In this document: piece after piece, positions 16,542-25,285 of the stretch
How positions within the stretch are numbered: the stretch's first letter is position 1
How the letters are laid out: each line of letters starts with the position of its first letter
DNA from: Acidobacteriota bacterium
GTDB lineage: Bacteria > Acidobacteriota > JAAYUB01
Assembly (NCBI GenBank): GCA_018001935.1
Contig: JAGNHB010000016.1
Location: 1-64,000, forward strand
DNA length: 64,000 nt
Direction of reading: 5' to 3'
Position numbers and translations under genes: made by a program
The notes under the pieces: generated by a model
Seen by the model: only the letters and a program-made list of their open reading frames with translations
The model's database searches: none
Told to the model about the DNA's origin: nothing

Positions 16542-17246
16542 CTACTTCGACGGCCGGGAGTACTCGGCGCCGGTGTCCGGGGCGCCGAGGTTGGCGCGCA
16601 GCGACAGGCCCGGCCCCGGCAGCAGCGTGAGCAGCACGAGGACCAGGACGGCGAGCAGCACCTTCTGCCGGAGCCCCTCGCTCTCCAGGGTCATGAGGAG
16701 GAGAGAGAGGATCATGAAGAGCCTGCCGAAGAAACCCAGCCAGATGTCGGACCGGGCGCCGGCCAGCGCGATCTGCTCGTCCAGCAGCTGCCGCTTGAGC
16801 GTCTCCTCGTCGTACTTCTTGGCGATCTCCTCGGTTTTGGCCTCGAGGTCTTTCGTGCGCTTGTCCTCCCGGGCCCGGGCTTCGTCGGCGCGCTTCCGCT
16901 GGGCCTGGGTGATCTGGTCCCGCTGCTTCCCGACCGCGGCCGCCTGCTCGGGGGTGGCGGTGAAGGCGGCGGCCTGGAGGTCCTGCAGGGTCCGGTCCTC
17001 CTTTTCCTTGAGCGCTTTCTCCGCGTCCTCCTCGGTCTTGCGCTCCTTCTCCTGGTCCTTGCGGATCTTGCCGAGCTCGAGGTCCTTGAGTTCGGAGAGG
17101 TTGTCGAGCTGCACCCTCAGACCCCGGTAGGACGCCTGGCGGTTCCAGACCAGGGCGGGGGCCAGGAGCACCAGGACCAGGCCGATGACGAGCAGGGCCC
17201 AGGCCGGGCCGCCCGCGAGAGAACTCAACTTGCCTTTCACATCCAT
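16542..17246 (-). CDS. Coiled-coil membrane protein, hypothetical
   Basis: A 234-residue protein with one N-terminal transmembrane segment (ALLVIGLVLVLLAPALVW, ~17-34), a long charged coiled-coil (~45-165, many KERK/EEDAEKAL-type heptads), and two C-terminal hydrophobic segments (GFFGRLFMILSLLLMTL and VLLAVLVLVLLTLL). The coil would lie on one face of the membrane between the anchors. No enzymatic motif is visible. The ATG follows a GGAGG-type site. The first chromosomal gene beyond the tRNA; function unknown. Confidence 0.7.
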   Translation of the reverse strand: MDVKGKLSSLAGGPAWALLVIGLVLVLLAPALVWNRQASYRGLRVQLDNLSELKDLELGKIRKDQEKERKTEEDAEKALKEKEDRTLQDLQAAAFTATPEQAAAVGKQRDQITQAQRKRADEARAREDKRTKDLEAKTEEIAKKYDEETLKRQLLDEQIALAGARSDIWLGFFGRLFMILSLLLMTLESEGLRQKVLLAVLVLVLLTLLPGPGLSLRANLGAPDTGAEYSRPSK

Positions 17247-17445
17247 CGTGGCCTCCTTGGCGCTGAATTCGCGTACCGGGAGGGCACGCGGTTCGTTTTG
17301 GAAAAGTCAGGTAAAGTATAGATTAATCCGGCGCCGGGTCAAGGGGAAATGCGGCCCCGCCCGTCGGCCGCCCCCGCCGGTTTCCCGTTGCCGGGCCGGG
17401 CGGCGGGTGCTATCATGGGCCCGACGCATCACCCCGGAGGCTGCC

Positions 17446-18297
17446 ATGTTCCGAAATGGACGTTCCACGGCGCAGGTCCTCGGCCTGGCCTTCTCCGTGC
17501 TCCTGGCCGCCGGGTGCTCCCGAACGGCCCCCCCCCTGCCCCGGGGCGCCCCCCTGGCGGACTACCACCCGCCGCGAACCCCGCTGCCGGACGACACGCC
17601 GGGCCGTGCGGAACCCGGGCCTCCCCCCGCCGCCGTGGTCACCACCCTTCACCGGCTCGCGGATGCGGCCGCCGCCTACGCCGAACGTCATGCCGTCCCC
17701 GGGGCCCCGGACGTCACCCTGGCCGAGCTGGTCGATCAGGGGTACCTCGACGACCGCTTCGTCGCAGGGTATGCCGACCGCGAGGGTTACCGTTTCTCCG
17801 GGACGGTTGGCCCCTGGGGGTTCACCCTCGCCGCGCGCAACCTGGGCCCCGAGGCGGGTCTTGACTGTTTCATCGACCCGGACCGAATCGTCTGCACCGA
17901 CCCTGCCTGCACCCGCCCCCTGGCGGAGGCCGTGGAGAGCCGGCGGGCGACGCGGTGGACCGGGGCCGACGCCCCCGCGCCCCCGCTCGCCCGGCCCACC
18001 CCTCCCCACGGCGGGCGCACCGACCGGGAACGCCTCCTGGGCGCTCTCGCCGAGATGAGGGATTTCCTGTCCTCACCGCGCCTGGAGGCTTGCCTCGTGG
18101 AGGGCTCCCTGGATAGCCGTCTGTTGAAGGAGCGGCTCGACGCCATCATCCTGAAGCACTTTCGGTCCTTTCCCGAGTCCGACGACGCCTCCCGGCGATG
18201 GAAGGACGACCCGGACGTCGGGCGGGCGGGCGGGGGTCTCGTCGACGCCCTTCGGACAGCCATCCGGAACCACGGGATCCGGATCACGGGTCCCTGA
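17446..18297 (+). CDS. Lipoprotein, hypothetical
   Basis: A 283-residue protein. The N-terminus (MFRNGRSTAQVLGLAFSVLL followed by AAGC) is a lipoprotein signal with lipobox LLAAGC. After a proline-rich linker, residues ~65-150 resemble pilin-like or 'prepilin-associated' small folds (AAAYAERHAVPGAPDVTLAE, then LVDQGYL and WGFTLAAR), but there is no processing motif. The C-terminal ~100 residues are charged and helical. The ATG at 17446 is chosen for the GGAGGCTGCC site; a TATCAT extended -10-like box lies ~35 bases upstream. It is convergent with the next gene. Confidence 0.65.
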   Translation: MFRNGRSTAQVLGLAFSVLLAAGCSRTAPPLPRGAPLADYHPPRTPLPDDTPGRAEPGPPPAAVVTTLHRLADAAAAYAERHAVPGAPDVTLAELVDQGYLDDRFVAGYADREGYRFSGTVGPWGFTLAARNLGPEAGLDCFIDPDRIVCTDPACTRPLAEAVESRRATRWTGADAPAPPLARPTPPHGGRTDRERLLGALAEMRDFLSSPRLEACLVEGSLDSRLLKERLDAIILKHFRSFPESDDASRRWKDDPDVGRAGGGLVDALRTAIRNHGIRITGP

Positions 18298-18315
18298 GGG
18301 CCTCGCCCCCCCCTG

Positions 18316-18348
18316 AAAAAACGGCGGCACGGGTCACCCCGTGCCGCC
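18316..18348 (-). terminator. Rho-independent terminator for the nonapeptide-repeat gene
   Basis: On the minus strand a strong hairpin (GGCGGCACGGGG with CCCGTGCCGCC) is followed by GTTTTTTC. It sits 30 bases after the stop at 18378. Confidence 0.8.
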
Positions 18349-18377
18349 CGTCGATCCTCCGCCGTTCCGACGCCGGC

Positions 18378-20348
18378 TCAGAGACTGCCGAACGCCGCCT
18401 GGGTCTGGGCGCTGTTGTTGAGGGTGCTCAGGAACGCTGCCGGCCCGAAGCTCCCGAGGGTGGACAGGAAGGCGCCGTTCTGCAGCATCGCGGCACACGG
18501 GGCGTTCTGCATGAGGTTCTGGAAGGGCGCACTCTGCAGCACGCTGAAGAAGGCGGCATTCTTGCACAGGCTCAGGAAGGAACTCGATCCCGCCAGGGCG
18601 CCGAAGGACCCGGAAGCCACCAGGCCCGCGAAGGAAGGGTGGCTGCAGAGCTGGAGAAGCGGGGAGTTCCCGAGCATGGCCTGGAAGGCCTCGCTCTTCA
18701 CGAAGCTCTCGAAGGACTGGTTCTGGCCGAGGGCCTGGAAGGGCCCGCTCTTCAGGAGCGACTGGAAAGCGGCATTCTCCCAGAGATTCCCGAGGTTGCC
18801 CGCCTGCATCCCGGCGTTGGCCAAGGCCGCGAAGGACTGGCTCTGAAGGAGGCTCAGGAAGGTGGGGTTGGCCGCCAGCTGGGAGAAGAAGGCGGACCCG
18901 TAGGACTGGAAGGCCTGGCTCTTCAGCATCGCGCCGAAATCCTGGCTTCCCAGGAGGCTCAGGAACGTCGGCCCGTACGTGCTTTGGAACTCGGCGCTCT
19001 TCATCACGGCCTGGAAGTCCGCGCTCTTGGCCAGGGCCTGGAAATCCGCGCTCCCAGAGAGGTTCTTGAAGTCCGCGTTGTTCTGGAAGGTGGAGAGGAA
19101 CGCCTGGCCGCACAGGAGCGCCTGGAGGTTTTCGCTGCCCAGGAGGCTCTTGAAGGCGGCGTTGGACGCCAGGCTCTCGAACGACTGCAGGTTGGACAGG
19201 ACGATGCCGAAGGCCTGGTTGTTCATGAGCTGGGCGAAGGCGCTGTTGGCCAGGATGTCCTGGAAGGCCTTGACCTGGAGCAGCCCCTGGAAATCCGCGC
19301 TCTGGAGGACGTTCTGCAGGGCGCTCAGGACGATGGGCCCGAAGGAGGACTTGTTGGCGGACTGCAGCTGGCTGAAGATGATGGGCCCGAATGCGGCCGC
19401 GTTGTTGGACTGCAGCGCGCTCGCGGCGCCCAGGGAAGCCTGGTTGGCCGACTGCAGCGAAGATCCCCCAGCCTGCGAGGCCTGCCCCGACGCCTGCAGC
19501 GCGCTCTGGGGGAGGGTCGGCCCGAACCCGGCCGAACTCCCGGTCAGGATCGTCCCGTAGGCCGACTGGTAGGCGCTCTTGACGGAGGCCTGGAAGGCGG
19601 CGCTCCCGACAACGATCTTGAAATCGCTGCTCTGCAGGAGGTTCAGGAAGGCGGCATTCTGCATCAGGGAACTGCCGCCCGCCTGGGTGCCCAGGACCAG
19701 GTCCTTGAAAGCCTCGTTCTGGAGCAGGGACTGGAAAGCGTCCGGGCGGCTGTAGAGCATCTTGTAGGTCTCGGAGCCGCACATGCTCTTGAACTCGGCG
19801 CTCCGGGTCCACCGCCGGAAGGCCTCCGCGTTGAGGGTGTTGGGGGCCTGCACCGTCCCCTCCGGAAGCCCTGCCTGGGGCTCCCGGTACACATCCCTCC
19901 GGCCGATGGCCCCCATGGTCTTCCACTCCTCCACGGAGGGGTAGTTCAGGGTGACGAAGACGACGGCCGACGCCACCAGGCTGCACACGGCCGCCATCAC
20001 CACCAGGCGGTTCAGCGGGAAACGGTTGTAACCGGGCATGATTCCTCCTTCTCCTTGCTGGGTCGCAGGACCGCCGTTCCCCCGCACCGCGCCGGCGAGA
20101 CCGAAGAGCCGCTTCAACCACGGCACGGGCCGCGGAAGGGCTTCGAGGATCCCGCGTTCGAGGTCGGGGGGGATATCGACGTCTCGATTCTCCCGGAGCT
20201 TCGTCGCAAGGGTCCCGATCTCCCGGCGGAGGCGATCGACCTCGGGGTCGGCCGCCGAGAGGGATTCCAACCGTGCCGCTTCCTCCGGCGTCGCTTCGCC
20301 GTCCAGGACGCGCCAGGCCAGTTCTTCAATCGTCTCGGGATTGTGCAT
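18378..20348 (-). CDS. Anti-sigma-like membrane protein with long nonapeptide repeat
   Basis: A 656-residue protein. Residues 1-~85 look like the cytoplasmic part of an anti-sigma factor or RsiW-like regulator without zinc ligands (ETIEELAWRVLDGEATPEEA, then ARLESL). A single transmembrane segment is at ~116-136 (LVVMAAVCSLVASAVVFVTL). From ~180 to the end the protein is a long run of nine-residue units of form [S/N]xxFxx[L/M]xx, for example SADFQALAK, SADFQAVMK, NAAFQSLLK and SEAFQAMLG. The middle (~265-340) is a degenerate Ser/Ala/Gln-rich stretch. The ATG has AGGGGAGC before it. The outer repeat may form a solenoid or fibre; no known family is recognised. Confidence 0.65.
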   Translation of the reverse strand: MHNPETIEELAWRVLDGEATPEEAARLESLSAADPEVDRLRREIGTLATKLRENRDVDIPPDLERGILEALPRPVPWLKRLFGLAGAVRGNGGPATQQGEGGIMPGYNRFPLNRLVVMAAVCSLVASAVVFVTLNYPSVEEWKTMGAIGRRDVYREPQAGLPEGTVQAPNTLNAEAFRRWTRSAEFKSMCGSETYKMLYSRPDAFQSLLQNEAFKDLVLGTQAGGSSLMQNAAFLNLLQSSDFKIVVGSAAFQASVKSAYQSAYGTILTGSSAGFGPTLPQSALQASGQASQAGGSSLQSANQASLGAASALQSNNAAAFGPIIFSQLQSANKSSFGPIVLSALQNVLQSADFQGLLQVKAFQDILANSAFAQLMNNQAFGIVLSNLQSFESLASNAAFKSLLGSENLQALLCGQAFLSTFQNNADFKNLSGSADFQALAKSADFQAVMKSAEFQSTYGPTFLSLLGSQDFGAMLKSQAFQSYGSAFFSQLAANPTFLSLLQSQSFAALANAGMQAGNLGNLWENAAFQSLLKSGPFQALGQNQSFESFVKSEAFQAMLGNSPLLQLCSHPSFAGLVASGSFGALAGSSSFLSLCKNAAFFSVLQSAPFQNLMQNAPCAAMLQNGAFLSTLGSFGPAAFLSTLNNSAQTQAAFGSL

Positions 20349-20776
20349 GATGCTCCCCTGTTCGGCCCGCTCTTTTCAAAATACCACAGGCAGGGGAGAA
20401 GGTTGGAGGAAAAACAGGCGGTCCGGTTGCAGGGGCTCGGGCCGAAGGCCCGGAAGCCGCACGGATCGGCCTCCAGGCGCGGGGCTCACCCGGCTGCGGG
20501 CCTCAGTCCGCCAAGCCCTCCCAGGTCCGACCGCCGTCTTTGGGTTCAATATTGATGAGCCCGCAAAAAGTCGCGAAAGGGGGATTTCCCGCGAATAACA
20601 CAAATATACGCGAATTTATAACACGAATAATATCTATTGATTTCTGATTCGCGTTCATTCGCGTGATTCGCGGGCAAAATAGGGCTTTTTCCGACCGTGT
20701 CAATATTGCCGGGGTCGAAAAAAGTCAAAAACGAGCGGGAACCCGGCGGCCGGAAGCCGCCGGGCCCCGCCCGGTC
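20349..20776. repeat. Intergenic region with large inverted repeat
   Basis: There is no gene in this 428-base gap. Bases 20548-20578 (CAATATTGATGAGCCCGCAA then AAAGTC) and 20682-20708 form inverted arms around an AT-rich centre containing repeated CGCGAAT motifs. The outer motif (TTGA...GCAAAAAGTC) recurs at 25186-25207 and 25268-25291, so it belongs to a dispersed family. The structure could be a transcript barrier between two genes reading the same way. Confidence 0.6.
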
Positions 20777-23083
20777 TCACTTGGAAGCGGATTCGCGGAA
20801 CTTCTGCAGGGATTTCTGCAGGGTTGCAAGGTCCTCCCTGCCGGCCATGTACCGTTCGATGGCCATCTCCTCGAGCTCCGCGGCCTTCGCCGGGTTTCCG
20901 GCCTCGAACTCGGCCACTGCCAGGGTGTCGAGGAACAACCAGTTCTTCATCCCGGTGAGTTCGTTGGCCCGCCGGGCCATCTCGAGAGCGACCGCGTTGA
21001 AGTTCTTCCCGTAGCGCTCCTCCGTGAGGAGGGCCCACGCGAGGTTGTTGAGGGCCTTGGCGTCCTCCCACATGGACTTGGCCAGCGGTTGCGCCGCCGC
21101 GGTCGCGCCGGCCATGTCTTTCTTGTGCACGGCCAGGACCTTGAACTTCCGCATCAGGGCGTCGTCATCGTCGGGGTCGTTCGCCAGGCGCTGGTCGAGC
21201 AGGGTCAGGGCCTGGTCCCACTGCTCCGCTTCGACGGCGGCGTCGATGGCCTGGTCGCGGCTTTCACGTTCCCGTTCCTCCGCCAGCGCCTTCATGATCA
21301 CCCCGCTGATGTCGGGGAGGCCGGTCACGGTGGAGGTCAGGCTCATGAGGTGGTCCGTCAGGTCCAGGGTCAGGGCCGAGGACATCCGGCTGAACAGGCC
21401 GAGGTACGGCTCGATCCCCGCGGCTTCGGCCGGGGGCATGAAGATCCGGGCCATGCCCATGGCGCGGCCGGCGTCCACGAAGAACACCAGGGTGGTGCCG
21501 GGGCCGAGGCGTGCCAGCGACGGCGCGAAGGCCGGGTCGTCGAGGACCGACTTCCCCGCCCGCCGGGGGTCCAGGGTCCGCTTCAGGGCCGAGGGGGTGG
21601 ACCCCATGTAGAACTGGTTCCCCACGGTGGCGGTGTAGAGGGTCATGTTCCCGAAGGAGAAGCTCCGGGCAGGCGTTCCGTCGATCTCGAGCGGGGTCCC
21701 CTCCTTGGAGGAACCGCCGGCCGCCACGGAAGCCATTCCCAGCATCGGGTACCAGTACCCCTGGACTTTCGCGGGATCTTTCAGGGTGATGGCGGCGACG
21801 ACGTCGGGAAGGGGCGGCTGGCCCTCGGCCGGCGGAACCGGGGAAAGGGCGTAGAGGACAACCCCGTCAACATCGGGAAAGGCCCGGCGACCCATTTCCA
21901 TGAGCATGTCCGCCCCTCCCGCGGCCGGCGTCGCGGCGGCGGGACGCTCCTTCAGCGAGATGGCCAGAAGGGCCACCGCGCCCTCGGGCACCACGCGCAG
22001 GGCATCGCGATCAAGAGGCGCCCGGTGAAGGAAGTTGAAGAACTGGTTCTGGTGCCCGGCGTCGAGCCGGAGGGACAGGTTCGTCCGCAGCCCCTCCTTG
22101 TCGAGGTTGATCAGCCCGCTGAGGGCGTTCAGGCTCTTCGCGTCCAGCATGGGGACGAACATGCCCATCTGGGGATTGGACTTGGCCATGGCGTCCAGGC
22201 CCTGCCCGATCATGGGGAGGAAGGGCTTGAGGCTGACGTAGGCGAACAGCAGGCCTTCCCTGCGACCCTTGAGCAAATCGGCCATCTTCGGGTCCGTGGC
22301 CAGGGAGGGCGCTCCCGGGGTCTGAAGGCGCGTCAGGACCGCCTCGATCTCCGTCGGGCAGGTCCCCAGAACGATCAACCGTTCCGTCAGGGCAAAGAAG
22401 ACCCCTTGCATCGCGTAGACCTTGTACCCGCGGAGGGTCTGGACCTTCACGGGAGCCATGGGCAGAAGGGTCTCGGCGAGACTCTTGAGGAAGTCCATGT
22501 GCGTCGGGTGGAAAACCAGGACGCCGGAAGGCCGCATGGTTTCCGGGTCAAGGGACGTGACGGCCAACGCCACGCCCTTGGCGCCCACCAGTCCCTCCAC
22601 CAGTTTGGGGTCGAGGGCGAGGCGGGGCGGGGCGCCCTCGGCCGGGGCCTCCTTGCCGGCCAGGAGGCCGAGCTGGTCCAGCAGGCCGCGGAGGTGCTCA
22701 CCGGGCCGGACGATCTCGAGGTAAGCCATCGGGGAGGGCGGCATCAGGGCGGCCAGGTCGGTCACGGCCACCTCCTCCTTGCAGGCCGCCAGCCGTTCCC
22801 GGGCCACGGCCAACCACTCCGCGGGGGTGGTCTTCGCGGCGACCACGGCTTCGTACAGGCGGGCGGCGCCGGCGTAGTCCCCCTTCTCCTTCTCGAGGTA
22901 ATAGGCCTGAAGGTACTTGGCCGGCGCGCCCGGCTCCGCCGGTTTCGTGGCGGCGGCCTTCGGGGCCGGCTTCGCCGCCGGGGCCGCGGCGGCGGCCTTC
23001 GGGCCGGGCTGGGCCGTCTGGCCGAAGGCCGCGGGGAGAAGCAGCGTCAGGGAAAGACAGGCGACGAGCAGAACCTTTTTCAT
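20777..23083 (-). CDS. Secreted DUF3352-like/TPR protein
   Basis: A 768-residue exported protein. It starts at an ATG at 23083 with AAGGAGGATCC before it, giving a classical signal peptide (MKKVLLVACLSLTLLLPAAF) and an Ala/Lys/Pro-rich linker. A short TPR-like region (~50-90) precedes a ~480-residue central part with repeated strands and helices like DUF3352-type proteins (LLDQLGLLAG, VLVFHPTHMDFLKSLAETLL, FFVDAGRAMGMARIFM). The C-terminal ~150 residues are TPR-like (WDQALTLLDQRLANDPDDDD, NNLAWALLTEERYG). It is probably periplasmic or surface-associated; its biochemical role is unknown. Confidence 0.65.
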   Translation of the reverse strand: MKKVLLVACLSLTLLLPAAFGQTAQPGPKAAAAAPAAKPAPKAAATKPAEPGAPAKYLQAYYLEKEKGDYAGAARLYEAVVAAKTTPAEWLAVARERLAACKEEVAVTDLAALMPPSPMAYLEIVRPGEHLRGLLDQLGLLAGKEAPAEGAPPRLALDPKLVEGLVGAKGVALAVTSLDPETMRPSGVLVFHPTHMDFLKSLAETLLPMAPVKVQTLRGYKVYAMQGVFFALTERLIVLGTCPTEIEAVLTRLQTPGAPSLATDPKMADLLKGRREGLLFAYVSLKPFLPMIGQGLDAMAKSNPQMGMFVPMLDAKSLNALSGLINLDKEGLRTNLSLRLDAGHQNQFFNFLHRAPLDRDALRVVPEGAVALLAISLKERPAAATPAAGGADMLMEMGRRAFPDVDGVVLYALSPVPPAEGQPPLPDVVAAITLKDPAKVQGYWYPMLGMASVAAGGSSKEGTPLEIDGTPARSFSFGNMTLYTATVGNQFYMGSTPSALKRTLDPRRAGKSVLDDPAFAPSLARLGPGTTLVFFVDAGRAMGMARIFMPPAEAAGIEPYLGLFSRMSSALTLDLTDHLMSLTSTVTGLPDISGVIMKALAEERERESRDQAIDAAVEAEQWDQALTLLDQRLANDPDDDDALMRKFKVLAVHKKDMAGATAAAQPLAKSMWEDAKALNNLAWALLTEERYGKNFNAVALEMARRANELTGMKNWLFLDTLAVAEFEAGNPAKAAELEEMAIERYMAGREDLATLQKSLQKFRESASK

Positions 23084-23452
23084 GGTGGATCCTCCTTGAT
23101 GTCGCGGCGCTCCCCTCCCGAGCGGGAGCCTTGACCTTGGAGGCTCCCGTGTCGCCGGGGCCGGCCGCCCGGGCCGATCAGCCCGGCGCGGTTCCCGGAA
23201 GCGAAATGACCGGAATGGCGCCGCGTCAGGAAACAGTACGATCCGACGGGGGAAAAAGTTCGAAAATTGATGGGGCGGTGGTTTTTCGTCCGGACCGGGG
23301 GACGTCACCGTAATGCTCACTCCCCGCGAGGTGTCCGCCCCCGTTCCGCCGCCAGCGCCGCGAGCAGGAAGATTGAACCCACGGGGCGCCCGTTGTGGTA
23401 TAGTGAGTCTTCAACCCCGGCATCGAACCCGGTGCCGGATGGGAGGAGCGGA
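23084..23452. promoter_or_regulatory. Divergent promoter region
   Basis: This 369-base gap separates two divergent genes. A TGGTATAGT extended -10-like box at 23397-23404 sits ~50 bases upstream of the plus-strand start. A weak TTGAAC lies 20 bases further up, which is too distant for an ideal spacer. I see no other structure in the remainder. Confidence 0.4.
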
Positions 23453-24559
23453 ATGAGCGAGGACACGTCCCTCTTCATCGGGTTCATCTACTCGGCCACC
23501 ACCTGGGAGGATGCGCTCCGGTACCGGGTGCTCTCCCCCGCCCGCGCACTGGCCGGGTTGTCCGGCATCTACACGGTGGTCTGCCGGGAGGATGCCATCG
23601 CGGCCCCCCACCTGGCCGCGTCGGCGGACCTCCTGGTCCTCTACATGACCCCCGGCGGCGAGCACGAGTCGTGGCTGGAGATGCGCCGCGCCGACGGCTG
23701 CCCCACCATCCTGGAGATCGCCGCCGACATCACCTCCCCCTCCGGGCATCCCGAACTCGACGACTACCTGGCCGACCTCCGGCTCCCGCTTCTCCGGGCG
23801 GCGGTGCGGGTGGACGCCCTGCAGTTCCCCTGCCCGGGCCTCCAGGAACGGTTCGCCGTCCCGGGGGTCCCCTCGGTGGTGTTCCCCAGCCAGATGGACG
23901 ACCTCCCCCCCCTCAAGACCCTGCGGAAGCACAAGCCCGTCGTGGTGGGGTGGGGCGGCCCGCTCACGGACCTCGCCGAGATGGCGCGGCTGGCCCCCCT
24001 GCTGGAAGGGTGGGCCCGCGCCCGCGGGGACGTCCTCCTGGCCATCCTGGGGGACGAGCCGGTCCAGGGCCTCTTCCAGTCGTCCCCGCCGCTGATCCGG
24101 CGCCACGAGTCCGGTTCCCTGGAGGATTATTACCAGTTCCTCGCCGGGCTGGACATCGGGATCGCCCCCCTCGCCGACACGCCCCACAACCGGTCGCGCT
24201 CCGACGTCATGTTCCTCGAGTACGCCGCCTTCGGCGCAGCGGCCGTGGTCCAGGACGCCCCCGCCTACCGGGGGACGGTGGAGCACGACGTGACCGGCCG
24301 CTTCTTCCGCAGCGGGGCCGAGATGATCCAGATGCTCGACGGGCTGGTGATGGACCCGCAACTCCGCTTCCGCATCTGCCACACGGCCTACGATTACGTG
24401 GAGAGCCGGCGGAGAACCGCGCCCCAAGTCCCGATCCGCTGGGACTTCTACCGCCGGCTGGTCAAGGCCCCCCGACCCAACGCCGAGGACCGTTTCATCA
24501 CCTTCTGCGTCCCGGAGGGCGCCAATCCCGGGCCGACGTTCCACGTGGTGCAGTATTAG
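23453..24559 (+). CDS. Glycosyltransferase-like protein (GT-B fold)
   Basis: A 368-residue protein. The ATG at 23453 is chosen because GGGAGGAGCGGA precedes it. The C-terminal half carries features of GT1/GT4-type glycosyltransferases: VVVGWGGPLTDLAEM at ~165, LAILGDEP, IRRHESGSLEDYYQFLAGLD, IGIAPLADTPHNRSRSDVMF and LEYAAFGAAAVVQD, the last like the donor-binding loop in which a conserved acid and Glu lie near an E-x(6-7)-G motif. The N-terminal half (FIYSATTWEDALRYRVLSPA) fits the acceptor domain. The substrate is unknown. It is a lone gene, followed immediately by a heptanucleotide repeat array. Confidence 0.7.
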   Translation: MSEDTSLFIGFIYSATTWEDALRYRVLSPARALAGLSGIYTVVCREDAIAAPHLAASADLLVLYMTPGGEHESWLEMRRADGCPTILEIAADITSPSGHPELDDYLADLRLPLLRAAVRVDALQFPCPGLQERFAVPGVPSVVFPSQMDDLPPLKTLRKHKPVVVGWGGPLTDLAEMARLAPLLEGWARARGDVLLAILGDEPVQGLFQSSPPLIRRHESGSLEDYYQFLAGLDIGIAPLADTPHNRSRSDVMFLEYAAFGAAAVVQDAPAYRGTVEHDVTGRFFRSGAEMIQMLDGLVMDPQLRFRICHTAYDYVESRRRTAPQVPIRWDFYRRLVKAPRPNAEDRFITFCVPEGANPGPTFHVVQY

Positions 24560-25285
24560 GGGGAAGGGGTTTAGGCTGTAGGCTGTAGGCTGTAGACTGT
24601 AGACTGTAGACTGTAGACTGTAGGCTGTAGGCTGTAGTCCCTTCAAAGTAAATTCTTTGGCAAAATGAGCAAGATTTGAAATCGTCGGTGGGCTCCCACC
24701 GCTTTCAGAGCGGGGAAACCCGATGCGGGGACGAAGAAGGGAATCCCGGCAGCGTCGTCCGGTTTGCCACGCTTGTGCCGATCCGGGTCCGGAATCGACG
24801 TAACAGGCCTCTCGCAAAGACGCCAGGATGCAAAGCCTCGCAAAGGAATCCCCCTTTTCCGCTTCCGGCTTTGCGAGGCTTGGCGTCTTTGCGTCTTTGC
24901 GAGAGGTAAAAACCGCCTGTTTTTTTCTGGAGCGTCCGGATGATCCGTGTCCATCCGTGTTCATCCGTGGTTTCTCTCCGGTTTATCCGGGTTGGGCTGT
25001 AGGCTGTAGGTTCGGAGGGATTTCGTCGGGGTCGGAATCGGAATCGGTATCGGAATCGGTATCGGTATCGGTATCGCCGTCGCAATCGGCATCGGTATCG
25101 CCGTCGCCGCCGCCGTCGCGACCGACAATGCCCCGGGCCAGGGCGGAAGGTTCTTCGGGCACGATCCTTCCTCAACCACACAGGCTTGACGGGTTCGCAA
25201 AAAGTCGGAAGACGGACGGAACAGTGTCTGTAAAGCCTTTGTTTGAGCCATTACCCGGAGGGTGATGGTACTTTTTGCGACCGCG
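24560..25285. repeat. Composite intergenic repeat region I
   Basis: No gene is present. In order it holds: nine 7-bp units (AGGCTGT/AGACTGT) at 24573-24637; a dispersed element at ~24645-24718 ending GGTGGGCTCCC...GCGGGG; a large hairpin with 38-base arms at 24808-24845 and 24869-24906 built from CTCGCAAAGACGC-type sequence; a run of TCCGTG/CATCCGTG units at ~24943-24975; two further heptads at ~24995-25010; fifteen 6-bp units of TCGGAA/TCGGTA/TCGCCG type at 25032-25121; and an inverted GCAAAAAGTC pair at 25186-25207 and 25268-25291. Confidence 0.8.

Noticed and set aside
24573..24637. Heptanucleotide array as a CRISPR or centromere-like partition site
   Set aside because: The period is 7 bases, there are no spacers, and no parAB-like genes lie nearby.
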